Part shown: positions 11,146 to 21,057 of the stretch, one piece after another
Numbering within the stretch: position 1 is the stretch's first letter
Layout: every line of letters begins with the position of its first letter
NCBI GenBank assembly: GCA_004194705.1
Contig: SADC01000318.1
Location: 186,001 to 250,000 of the forward strand
Direction: 5' to 3'
DNA from: Ditylenchus dipsaci
Lineage: Eukaryota; Nematoda; Chromadorea; Rhabditida; Anguinidae
DNA length: 64,000 nucleotides
Position numbers and translations under genes: made by a program
The notes under the pieces: model-generated
What the model saw: only the letters and a program-made list of their open reading frames with translations
Told to the model about the DNA's origin: nothing
Database searches by the model: none

Positions 11146-12691
11146 ATTAACGTAATTAATCAGCACCATAACAAAAACACATTAAAAAAATGGACGGCGT
11201 CTCGTCTAGGTCCGTGTGTTTTTAACCGTCTGTCCGATCGGCCGTCCTACTTTTCCACCAGCACACTGGCCAGGTAATTGCTATTACCTGTTTATGGTTC
11301 TGTTCTGATTTTTAAAAATTTCTACGCCCAGAGTGCCGTCTTGTTTTTAAAATTTTAAGCCGTCCTAAAGCTGACTGGAAATTTCCAAAAATGGCCAACT
11401 TTTTTTCAAATCTTCATATAGTATTTGGACTGTGAGGTTCAGTAACGTTTTTGCTTCTTTTCAACTATTACCCTACGAAAAACTTATCATTTTTTTCTGT
11501 GAAGCAGGTACACATCTACAGAATCTAAGCTATCTTTTGAGTATAGGCTTGTCAAATTAAATGTTTGTGTTTTGGGCACAAACATCGCGAACAAACTTTG
11601 AACTTAGCAAAATTTTGGGGTTTGCTGAAAAAAATTACTTTTGATCGGGCTATAACGCAAGTTTTTTTCATTAAAGTGTAAAGTCAGAACATAAAATGTT
11701 CATATTTCGGAGAGATAAGCCCTAACAAACTTTCAACTCAGCAATCTAACTCAAGATTTTGGACTTTTTAGTTTCTGTCATTTTTCGTTTAAATTGGCGC
11801 TATTATTTTGCAGTGATTAAGCTTTGAGATATAGTCAGCACTTATTTTACGATGCAATCAGATTTCTGTAAAGTTGTGATAATTTTTTGTTAAGATTATC
11901 GAAAGATGGCTAAAAGCGATCGGAAGAAACGCCAAGAAGCAAAGGCAAGGATGTCTTTGAAAAGAGGTACGTGGTTCATATTTATATCACAAATGATCAC
12001 TGTATTTTTTTAATGCGTAGGATTTGAAGAAGACACTGAATGCGGCGGGGGCGCAGTCGATCATTTGTCAAGCTTGGGCAAACATGTTGCTATTCAAAGC
12101 GCGTGTGCCACTGAGCGGATCTCGAGAAAAAGGTGAGCGTGTAAAACCGAGTAGCTTTTTTTTGGGGGGGGGGGGGTTGTTAAAAACGAGTAGCGTCGAA
12201 AATTTTATAAAAATGTTTGGTTCGAAAAATTTCTACAGTTAACTGAGAATTTGATTGAGAAAAATATACATATTTAAATTACTAAACGTACGTTGCTTTT
12301 TAAAAAATGCTCAAATACCAACTACCGTATTTTCTCTAATATGCGCCCCTGGGCGCTTATTAGAAAGTGGCAATTTTTTAAAACTTTAAGTGGTCTGAAA
12401 CCTCTGTTTTCATTAACTTTTTGAGCTTTGTAAATAGTGCCTGTTAGATTTTAAAATCCTTCGCAGGCACTTTTTACAGAGCTCAAAAAGTTAATCAAAA
12501 CAGAAGTTTCAGACCACTTGAAGTTAGGGGGGGGGGGCGCTAATTAGAGAGGGGGCGCTAATTAGAGAAAATACGGTAAACTTACTTGAAAGCACCGAAA
12601 TTAAAATGACCATAATCTCCACCGCACAAATAAAGCCGATTAAACCCTTGACATGTATGCAGAATGAGCGATAGCCTTTGCTTGGGTCCAT
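9850..12691 (-). CDS. Putative membrane protein, three helices visible (copy B, nonsense in exon 4)
   Basis: Exon 1 is 12691-12586: ATG directly after TTTCAG, then MDPSKGYRSF and a hydrophobic helix (LIGFICAVEIMVILISVL), donor TCAA then GTAAGT, phase 1. Exon 2 is 10462-10260 with a Gly-rich linker and helix YSLLICFALFHAFCDFITL. Exon 3 is 10205-10078 with helix LVLPLLLVLALNILVSC. Exon 4 starts at 9998. All phases agree, which is strong evidence for a real gene. Exon 4 meets TAA at 9991-9989 after SSP, where copy A has CAA, so this copy either ends early or is inactivated. Family unrecognised; a small tetraspan-like membrane protein is likely. Intron 1 holds the MITE at 12323 and an opposite-strand gene start at 11906. 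Confidence 0.65.
11146..11905. other. No gene seen
   Basis: AT-rich sequence after the end of the duplication. Several short Phe/Lys-rich open stretches but no splice-consistent coding segment. It would contain the promoter of the plus-strand gene starting at 11906 if that gene is real. Confidence 0.35.
11906..12132 (+). CDS. First two exons of an unrecognised basic protein
   Basis: ATG at 11906 starts a very basic segment (MAKSDRKKRQEAKARMSLKR) ending at a donor at 11967 (GTACGT). Exon 2 is 12021-12132 after GCGTAG and reads GFEEDTECGGGAVDHLSSLG, then HVAIQSACATERISRK, to donor GTGAGC. Phase 1 joins cleanly. Base composition is much less AT-rich than the surroundings. Later exons were not found with confidence; a short stretch near 13850-13900 (ETLLNEYHKRVLNK) is suggestive but out of phase. 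It lies inside intron 1 of the minus-strand membrane-protein gene. Confidence 0.45.
12323..12578. mobile_element. TACCGTATTTTCTCTAAT-type MITE, 256 bp, word GCGCCCC
   Basis: Ends TACCGTATTTTCTCTAAT and ATTAGAGAAAATACGGTA are inverted. The adjacent word is GCGCCCC on the left and GGGGCGC, twice, on the right. Inner arms AAACTTTAAGTGGTCTGAAA pair with TTTCAGACCACTTGAAGTT. The right end lies 2 bp from the donor of exon 1 of the minus-strand gene. Confidence 0.85.
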
Positions 12692-12700
12692 CTGAAACTT
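12685..12700 (-). promoter_or_regulatory. Acceptor directly before a start codon (possible trans-splice site)
   Basis: On the minus strand AAGTTTCAG is followed immediately by ATG. In nematodes such sites commonly receive a spliced leader; an ordinary upstream exon is the alternative. Confidence 0.4.
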
Positions 12701-12808
12701 GCAAATTTAACAAAAATTGAACCTGTTAGATAAAAGTCAAAATTTCACATGAAATCATCAAACATCAAAAAAATAGAACACTTTCATGTACAAAATATAC
12801 ACCGAATC

Positions 12809-13056
12809 CAGGGTGGCCCAAAAAATTCGGCCACCTTAAAAATTGAAATAAGTAACCCTTGCCCGGTCAGTTTCCGATTTTTGGGTGGCAAGCCCTCGGA
12901 AACCTCCTCAATAATGCCGGCTGTGATAAAGAGAAACACCACAAAGCTCCTAGGTAGCTTAACCACTGCCAGCGATTTTTCTGGGGAAATCGATGTGGCA
13001 AGGAGCCATCTACGCAATTCTTTTTCCAAGTGGCCGCGTTTTTTTTGGCCACCCTG
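12809..13056. mobile_element. CAGGGTGGCC-type foldback MITE
   Basis: Left CAGGGTGGCCCAAAAAATTC and right TTTTTTTTGGCCACCCTG are inverted, with arms pairing through the whole element (for example AAATCGGAAACTG-type words are mirrored). Overlapping open frames of up to 114 codons on both strands are a by-product of the palindrome. Confidence 0.7.
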
Positions 13057-14628
13057 TACTTTTAATTTGCGATTTATACTAATGCTCATTTGACACCCTA
13101 ATTTTTACTAATGCAACATATAATTTCATTCATGTCTTTATAAATTTCTATGTCGCCATTCTATCCATGGAGTTGCTTTGATTTAGTTGCTGGTGCTTTT
13201 ATAACTTCGGAAAAAATCCGGTCCGATTCCTGTCCATTCAATTACCATCAATAATTGTGAAACGTTCGTAATTCTGAAGTTAAAAACTTATCAACGTACA
13301 GTTAACGATGAAAACTGTACGTTAACTGTATGATAACTGTACACTGCTAACTGTATAGCTTTTTATGTACTATACGAGAACTATTACAGTTATCAAGTCC
13401 GAAAAGCTGGTAGGTAAGATTCTGGCTTTTTTGACTCACTAGAACCCCGAATTGGAAAATTTTTACAAATCTGGTCCGGAATCGGTGTAAACAAATGAAA
13501 TTTGAAGTTTCAGAAGAAGAAAAAAATTCACACAGTTATTCTCACGACTTTTAGGAAAACCTAATATTTTCTAGATATTCATTTTTTCTCTAATCAAAAT
13601 CGAAAACAATAGTAGTAAAAACATAAAGCACCAGTTGCTTTTCTTCTTCTACTACCTCTGGCCACTAATTCAATTTATTTAAAAAAGAGCACTGAAAACA
13701 TATTGAAGGGTTTCAAAATGGCCCTTGCCCCCTGGACTCTTTTTGCTCTAGACCTAGACGAAATTGGCAATTGGCTTTGGCCAGACCCTCTTCAATTTCA
13801 AGCCTGCTTGTGCTTTCGCTGCTATTAATTTTTATTTAACGACAAATGCATAGAGACCTTGCTGAATGAGTATCACAAGAGAGTGCTTAACAAGTGAACA
13901 CTTAAAATCCTTGTTGTGCTTGTTTATAAAGATATATAGGCGACCTTTTGGGAAAAAGGTCGTGCTTTTTCAAAATTTTGGCTTGAAAGGAGACACACAA
14001 AGGAGAAAGAAGAACAAGAAGATAAAAATACTAGGAAATAATTGAAATGAGAAATCATAATTAATTTTATTTTAATTCAATAAAAGTTTCAAATTAATCA
14101 GGGTTGTGGAATGGGTATTTTTACGCGGCTAAAACACCAGGTGAAAAATGGCGGTATGATGATCCCCCCCCCCAAGTAAATAAGTTCCGACCGCGGTATA
14201 TGTCAATCTCAGGCCTGAACAATAGAAGTCCTGATAAATGCAAAAAAACGTAAACAAGGAAAGGTAAAAAAGCAGACCAAAATTGAATGTATGGCAAGAC
14301 TAACGAAAAATATGGATTAATAATTTATTAAGTAGCTGTGGCCCTAAGCTAACAAATCGATCTGCTTCGGGAGAAGAGGGGGCTCAATTAGTCAATGTTT
14401 ATTTAGTGTGCAATTTTAACAAAAAAATAGATATGTATTGCCTTCTGGCCGATATTCTATAGACACCTCCACTCCCAAATGTTCTACGTCTAAAATAATG
14501 ACCTATTCCACTGCAGCCCTGACAAGGCGGTTCATAGAGGGTTTCAGTTCCAAATTTTCAGTTTGAATTTTTTAAACTTGGCTTGTTGTTTTTGTGGTTT
14601 CAAAACTAGTTTTGTTGCAGTATTTTTG
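13057..14628. other. No gene seen; weak foldback at about 13208-13486
   Basis: Around 13208-13486 words such as AATCCGGTCCGATTCC and CTGGTCCGGAATCGG are mirrored, and the centre (ACTATACGAGAA, CAGTTATCAA) resembles the centre of 63313-63690, so both may be one old family. 14050-14628 holds poly-C/G runs only. Confidence 0.35.
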
Positions 14629-15171
14629 GCGCTACTTGCATATACCGCCCCCCCCCCAAATCAACTTTTTTTTAAAAATGTTCCCAAACATTCTATATCG
14701 ACCTAAAATCGCCTCAGAAGCTCAAAAAAGACATTATTTTTAAGTTCTGGTCAATAAAAAATCGAGTTTCTGGACCACCAAAAAGTACCCATTTTGACCA
14801 TTTTCGAAGGGATTTAAGGCTGTATCAGGGTGGAAATAGACCAAAAGGGGCCAATTTCGAATAAAAAGGAAGATGTTGAAGATGGGGCTTGGTTGGTTAG
14901 AGATGCGCGCACTCACTTACCTTAGACATAATTCCGAGCAAGACTTTTGATCAAAATGCATTTAGAGACTATTTTTGCCCAGCTCCAGTGACCAAACATG
15001 ATAAAACAGGTAAAAAGTCAAAATTCAAAAGTGCCTGAAACTCAGTTTTTTATTGACCAGAACTCAAAAAATGTCTTTTTTGAACTGCTGAGGCGATTTT
15101 GAGTCGATATAGGGTGTTTAAAACACTTTTTAAAAAAGTTGATTTGGGGGGGGGTATATGCAAGTAGCGTC
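14629..15171. mobile_element. GCGCTAC-type foldback, 543 bp, word TTGCAT
   Basis: Left end GCGCTACTTGCATATACC followed by a C-run; right end GGTATATGCAAGTAGCGT preceded by a G-run. The arms also share CCTCAG(A)AG and TTTTTATTGACCAGAACT-type words. The centre carries half of the splice-donor-bearing palindrome (14884-15005). Same family as 51620-52614. Confidence 0.8.
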
Positions 15172-15720
15172 CTATTTTTTCTATATTGTCGACAAAAAAG
15201 TGTCTTTTATAGACCAGATATCGGCGGGGCTTATAAAGAAACAAGCAAGTGGGCGAGACCAGAAAGACTACAAACTGTATCAGCTGATCATACAGGAAAG
15301 CTACTGTATTTCCTGTAACTCACCCTGCTCTAAAAACTCACGCCCCTCAACTTTAAGGACCTATATCTCAGCTCAGAGTAAATATTTTGCAAACCTGTTT
15401 ATTGCATTTTCGGTTCCACTTTTTGGGTTTCAGTGGGCGAAAACGCGATTTATGAATAATACGAAAACATGTATTCATGAAATTTTCTATCCGAGGCTGA
15501 CTTTAATTGAATGAAGCCTTCGTGAAAAGGTTCAAAAAGTTACGGATTTTCAATAATACAGTTTGTTAAGTCAAACGTTTGTGAAAAAGTGGGCTTTTGC
15601 AAACACAGCTTGTGAAATTGAAGTTTGTGAAGATAGAGTTTGTGAAAATGCAGTCTTTTTCAAAATTCACTTCGTGAAAATGCTTTTTTGTGTAAATGTG
15701 AGTTTGTAAAGATGTATTTA
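15172..15720. other. No gene; degenerate TACCGTATT-type piece near 15306-15420
   Basis: TGTATTTCCTGTAACTCACC and the following TCTCAGCTCAGAGTAAATAT match the inner part of the MITE at 22042, so this is a decayed relative. The remainder is AT-rich with repeated GTTTGTGAAAA words at 15560-15720. Confidence 0.4.
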
Positions 15721-16412
15721 TGTGGGCACTTATTGGGTTGGGAGGAGCGGGTTTTTCACTTATTTAAAAATAGTGTTTAAACGACTCCTAAGTAATTTTT
15801 ATATGCTTAAAACGATAAAAAAGCTATTTTCTGACATTTTTCCACACAAAAAATGGATTTTTTGAAAAAAAAGTTTTGGGCAAAATTCGACTTTTTGCCT
15901 TGTCCCCCAAGGTAATCCAACCTGAAAGGGTACCTGGATACCCCAAAAAGATGGAATTTGAACATAGTTTGGTTAACTGGGGCCCTACCGCATAAAGAAA
16001 ATCTGGTATGCGTACATTTTTATGAATCCAGAGTTACTCTGGAGTGATTTACGTCAAAGGTATGTGGGTGTGCGCATCTCAACTCCAAGCCCCCTTCGGG
16101 GTCGCAGGGAGCTTGAGAGTTCGAGATGCGCGCACTCACTTACCTTAGACATAATTCCGAGCAAGACTCTTGATCATAAAATGCATTCAGAGACTATTTT
16201 TGCCCAGCTCCAGTGACCAAAACGAGGTAGAATACCTCATACAAGGTAATTTGCCTTGGTCCCCAAGGCAAAAAGTCACATTTTGGTCAAAATTTTTTTT
16301 CCAAAAATCCATTTTTTGTGTGGAAAAATGTAAAAAAAATAATTTTTGTATCGTTTTAAGCATATAAAAATTACTTAGGAGTTTTAAAACACTATTTTAA
16401 ATAAGTGAAAAA
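15721..16412. mobile_element. GGGCACTTATTGGG-type MITE, about 690 bp
   Basis: Homologous to 22376-23107. Arms: CACTTATTTAAAAATAGTGT on the left, and its inverse near 16380-16405. Both arms carry a CCTTGtCCCCCAAGG word. The centre (16005-16215) is an imperfect palindrome with AAGGTATGTGGGTGTGCGCA facing TGCGCGCACTCACTTACCTT. Confidence 0.75.
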
Positions 16413-17240
16413 CAACGCCGCTTTTTCGATTTTCGCTCTTTTTCGATACGGTCACAGTTAGAGCCGCGGATGGTAATATTAACGAAATCTCCATAACTCG
16501 TAATTTCGGCTGTTTTAGATATAATAATAAGCTCTTACTAAACTAGCTGTCTCATGCTAATTATATTCAAACCACCGCATATTTTAAGTCACATTTTGGT
16601 GTCCAACCAGCATGCTATGCACAAATATCTCGTATCGATTCAATTTTGTTTGGTGCTTTTTTAGCTGGCTGTCCTTTTTTTAGCTAGCAGGTCTTTTTAC
16701 CCCACCAGCTAGTCAGCTATACCTACTTAACTGTGTTTCTCTGGTGTCTCTCGCTACAAGCTGGTGTTCTTCCTGGTAGTGCCTGCTCCAAATAAAATAT
16801 TCTCTATCTGACTTCGAAATTGAACAGCGTCTGCTTTTTCCACTTATTTTCAAACAAAGTGTTCCGTTTGCACAAAGTCGGCTGGATAATACTTACTAGA
16901 CCTTTAAATTATTTTTAATTGGCAAAGGTGGGCTCTATATGTGTTCGCATCCTTCCCAAAAAACACCTGCCTTGGTTCGTAACATTTTTTTGTAAAAAAA
17001 AATTCTTCCAGAGGTCTTAAAATTTATTTATGTACACTCTTAAATCATTTTTTTCAAAAAAAATTTTTTGCTGTAACAATGGTGAAGAATATTTTGCCTT
17101 GGTCCCCCTAGCTGATTATGTTCGCTAAATCTCAGTGATATATAAATTTAGGCTACGGCTTAGGCAAAAGTAGGCCAGTATATGTTGGAATGAGCTGAAA
17201 TATGTTTATCGAAGTTTCAAAATGTAGTTAAAAAATGGCC
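16413..17240. other. No gene seen
   Basis: AT-rich; contains scattered GCCTTGGTC(CCC) words near 17094 that belong to a dispersed repeat family. No coding segment. Confidence 0.35.
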
Positions 17241-17477
17241 CTATTGTCGTTGAGGGGTCCACAAAACATTTTTTGTCTTGTTCCCCCTGTCGTTTTGAAA
17301 GTGATAACGGTTAACGTTATCATGTTAACCCAAGTTAACCACGAAATTTTACATCTTTTTCAATAAGATTTTTTAAATAAAACTCCGCACTGGCAGGAAG
17401 AAAAAATATGAACTTTTTTCTCAAAACAACAGGGGGTACCAAGGAAATTTTTTTGTGGACCCCTCAACAACAATAGA
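17241..17477. mobile_element. Foldback MITE with GAGGGGTCCACAAAA arms
   Basis: Left CTATTGTCGTTGAGGGGTCC and right GGACCCCTCAACAACAATAG are inverted; inner arms TTGTTCCCCCTGTCGTTTT and AAAACAACAGGGGGTACCAA pair as well. Centre has GTTAACGTTATCATGTTAAC. Confidence 0.75.
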
Positions 17478-19627
17478 GTTGCTTCAAAATTTAGTTAAAT
17501 ATATCTTTTTTGAGACTTTTCAAAGAAAAAATTTTGCAAAAAAAAACAACAGGCGACCAAGGCAGAATTTTTATTGTTAGCATCAGGTTTGTTAGCACCA
17601 TGTTTTAGTTTTGCAACTTGATATGCACGGCCATTTGCAAAATTTGAATTCACTTAGGACCGGACTATTGTGGTTAATAAATGGTTTAAATTATTTTTTG
17701 TTATATTATAATTGTAAATTATCATTATAAATTATATAATTATAAACAATTATTATTTTCAAATTTTGAAAGATTCACCAGTCGAGCTCAATATGCTTTA
17801 CACTGTCAGATCGGACGAACTATGCAACTTTCACTGCTCTACAACTATTTATTGCACTAATGCGTTCTATTTTGACTAACACATGAAATTCAAATTTAAA
17901 ATGCCCACAAAAGTGATAATAAGACATCATTATTGATCAAATTAGGTTGTTACCGCGTGATTTCAAATTTCTCAAATTGCTGTGCTTATCAAGTTTCATG
18001 GTCCTTTTTGTACTTTCCGATCCAGTCATTTCTAGCAAATATTAACTACTATAGTCATATGGATCCAATAAATTGCTTCCGCAGTTTTCCTTGGTCACCC
18101 AAGCTGTTTTTTTTAATTATTTAATTTTTTCAGTTTCAGCTGATTTTTTATAAATTAAAGTGCTTGACATATTCAAACATTTGAAAAAAAATTAGCTTGA
18201 GTTACCAAGACAAACTGCTGACTTTTTTCAGACCTTTCCAACTATACTAACTCGTAATTTTTATTAGCGATGATATTTTAATGCAAATCTACCTGGTACT
18301 AATGCGCTTAGTTGTCCAATGAAAGTTTAGTAGCCCAATGAAACAAGGTTTATTGTGATGTTACCTACTTTTCAAAAAAAGTTGACTTAATTTCGTCGAA
18401 AAATAGTTCTGATGTATTTTTAGAGGGAATAAGGGCTGTAAATGGAGACGAAGCTGGAAAAGGAACTAATCACACATGGCCCCTTACAAGAAGATGTTGA
18501 ACATAGTTTTGAATACTGGGGCCTACCGCATAAATAAACTCTGGTATGCATACATTTTTATGCATCCAGAGTCACTTTCGAGTGATTTGTGTCTAAGGTA
18601 TGTGGGTGTGCGCATCTCAACTCCAAGCCCCAAGCCCCCTGCGCCCCGAAGGGTATTACTTACCTTTGACATGAGTTCTAGAAGTACTCTTGATCATAAC
18701 ATGCTTATAGAGCCTATTTTCGCCACGGACCGACTTGAAAAACATGGTAGAAACAGAAAAAAACAGCCAAAAGGCCTTAAAAAGTGGCCCACTGCTATTC
18801 CTTTCCTTTCCCAATAAAGCCCGTGTACCCTTTTTCAGATTCTTTAATGATTGAAGTACCAAACTTCCATTGTACTACTAAAGTTCAAATAACCCATCTA
18901 TCTCTTTTCTTTGATTTGAAATAGTCATTACCAGGGGTAAAATGGTTGGTTTTATTATGAAAATGCGTCAAAAATGAGTTAGGATAATAAAAATCTCGAG
19001 ATCTTGACAATTTTTAGAAAGTTTGTTTCTGGCACTCTGTCAACCAAAATTGCATTTTTCACCTACTTTTTGTGCATAATATTTAACTAAGTTACCCCTC
19101 AAAATTTAGCTTATTGTCCGAGCTCTCTTTTGAGCAAATGTTTTCCTTGAGATTGTTAGAAAAAAATAAGTAAAACAGAATGCAAGAAAACGAATTTGAA
19201 TTTTTATGTTTTCTTAAATTTTTTACTCTTTAGACATTTAAAGAAAATGCTATATCTTGGTATTTTTTCATTATAAAATTATTCTGAAAAATGAGTTCTG
19301 TAGCTCTTAGTCTTCTCTACAACATATTTTGAAATTTTATAGCATTGATATACACAAAATAAAAATTTGAACTGAAATGCTTGTAAACTTGTCAAAATTT
19401 ACCAATTTTTTCAGTCGAATTTTTCACAATTAAAATAAAGCGATTTGAAAAATCGAAAAGTACATTTTTGATATTAAACTCAGGGCTTCCAAACAAGCAT
19501 ACATTTTGTTTATGTGGGCAGTGTGGTAAGGTGTGATTTTAAGCAATTTCATTTGAGAAAATAAAATTACTTTTTCGATCCAAATCGACTAGTTCATTTT
19601 ACTTTTGTAACAATTTAAAAAAATTTG
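17478..19627. repeat. No gene; fragment of the donor-bearing palindrome at about 18440-18735
   Basis: 18440-18735 matches the centres of 15721-16412 and 51620-52614 (AAGATGTTGAACATAGTTTT, GGGGCCTACCGCATAAATAA, TCTAAGGTATGTGGGTGTGC). The rest, 17478-18420 and 18736-19627, is AT-rich without recognisable features. Confidence 0.5.
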
Positions 19628-20041
19628 ACCCTACTAGCGAATACCCCCCCAACGATTTTCACTTTTTTACTTTAGTAAAAAGTACCCAAATATATGTCCC
19701 AGACCCCGGAAAATGTGCGCAAACTCTTCATTAGTCACAACTTCCGTACGCTGGCCTACCCCCAGCCTAAGGCTAAGCCTAAACTTGTTGTTTGCAAGGG
19801 TAGTTACAGCAATTTTAAAGGTCGGATGCTTGGGGGGGTATTCGCTAGTACAGTCAAGTCTCGATTTAACGAACCCCTGGGGACCGCCAAAAATGTTCGT
19901 TAAATCGAAGGTTTCGTTAAATCGAGAGCTTATTTTAGTCATTTTATTTAATCGGTGGCCAAATAGCCACCAAAAAAGGTTCGTTAAATCAAGAGTTTCG
20001 TTAAATCGGGTTTCGTTAAATCGAGACTTGACTGTAGCGCC
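19628..20041. mobile_element. GCGCTAC-type foldback, word TAGCGA, split by a pogo-like MITE
   Basis: Left end ACTAGCGAATACCCCCCC and right GGGGGGGTATTCGCTAGTA are inverted. The outermost right bases, GCGCC, lie after the nested element at 20037, which shows that the pogo-like MITE inserted at a TA within the right terminal repeat. Confidence 0.65.
19851..20034. mobile_element. pogo/Tigger-like MITE, 184 bp, TA target duplication
   Basis: Ends CAGTCAAGTCTCGATTTAAC and GTTAAATCGAGACTTGACTG are perfect inverted repeats, flanked by TA on both sides (19849-19850, 20035-20036). Internal repeats of TTCGTTAAATCGA. This end sequence is typical of pogo-clade Tc1/mariner elements. Confidence 0.85.
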
Positions 20042-20621
20042 AAAAATTTCATAGATTTGTGAAAGGCATGTGTGAAAGTTGAAATGCAGAGCCACAAATC
20101 AAATAAATCAGCTCGGAAAATTTGAATAATTGGCGAGAACCAAACCTTCAAAATTGTGGTTAAGGACCACCCCTATCCCACCATGAATCAAAATCATGCT
20201 TTTGGCATTGTTTTTTCGAACTGCTTTTCAATATTGCTCACAGGCAAGTTACTGCCCATTTTAGCTCCTCTTATTGGCTACAAATTGAGTATAAATTGTC
20301 CGAGAATAGTCTCCGAAAAGTTGATCAAAAACACAAGGCCGAGAACACGATTTTGAAAGAGGGGTGAGGGGCTTTACATGGTAACGTAAAAATGTCGAAA
20401 TCTCATGTTTTCACTGATCAAACACTGTTTTTGACAACATTTTATAATAAAACTGACCATTTTACCCCTATATACAACCTTTGCACAAAACGAAAAATTT
20501 CAAAATTTTACGTATGATCTCATACGCATAGGCAGAAAAGGGTTAAGCCAAACTTTTGGCAATTTTGCAAACTATAACAGATATCTTTTCGAAACGTTTT
20601 AACTAATTTACAATTTCAATA
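20042..20621. other. No gene seen
   Basis: AT-rich spacer; a 66-codon open stretch at 20156 has no splice support. Confidence 0.35.
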
Positions 20622-20820
20622 TAAAGGATCATAGCTGTCGCCGACAACGAGAATTTCGAATGTTTGAATTCGCGCGGGACAGATCTCTTTCCTCTCGCAC
20701 TGTACTCTTTTGACTTGCTTCGAATGACTCAAAAGAGTACAATGAAAGACGAAAGAGAACTGTCCCGCGCGAATTCAAACATTTGAAATTATCGTTGTCG
20801 GCGACGGTTATGGTCCTTTA
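20622..20820. mobile_element. Foldback MITE with GTCGCCGACAACGA arms, 199 bp
   Basis: Left GTCGCCGACAACGAGAATTT and right AAATTATCGTTGTCGGCGAC are inverted; arms of about 90 bp include GAATTCGCGCGGGACAG. Diverged ends of the same family bracket 25618-26465. Confidence 0.85.
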
Positions 20821-21057
20821 ACAAGATGGAGGCACGTGTTTCCTCTTTAAGTTATACTCTTGCTTGATTTAAGACCATGAAGTGTGAACTTTGTATTTGA
20901 TATGATTGCTTTTGGTTATTAATCTGCCGCATTTTTATCTTTAAACAAATCATTAACATTTTAATTTTAAACTTTTGCTGTTTAGATGTGCTGTCACTAA
21001 AGCACTTGGTCTCTGTATTTAGCTGCCAAAATTCATCGCCGCAAACTTGCTGCAAAG

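Noticed and set aside
12749..13093. Open frames of 101-114 codons on both strands
   Set aside because: They lie wholly within a foldback element whose arms mirror each other; no splice context or domain.
14884..15005. Spliced-leader RNA gene at the GTAAGT-bearing repeat core
   Set aside because: A donor is present on both strands, but no Sm-like site or consistent short leader could be located; kept only as a finding about the donors.
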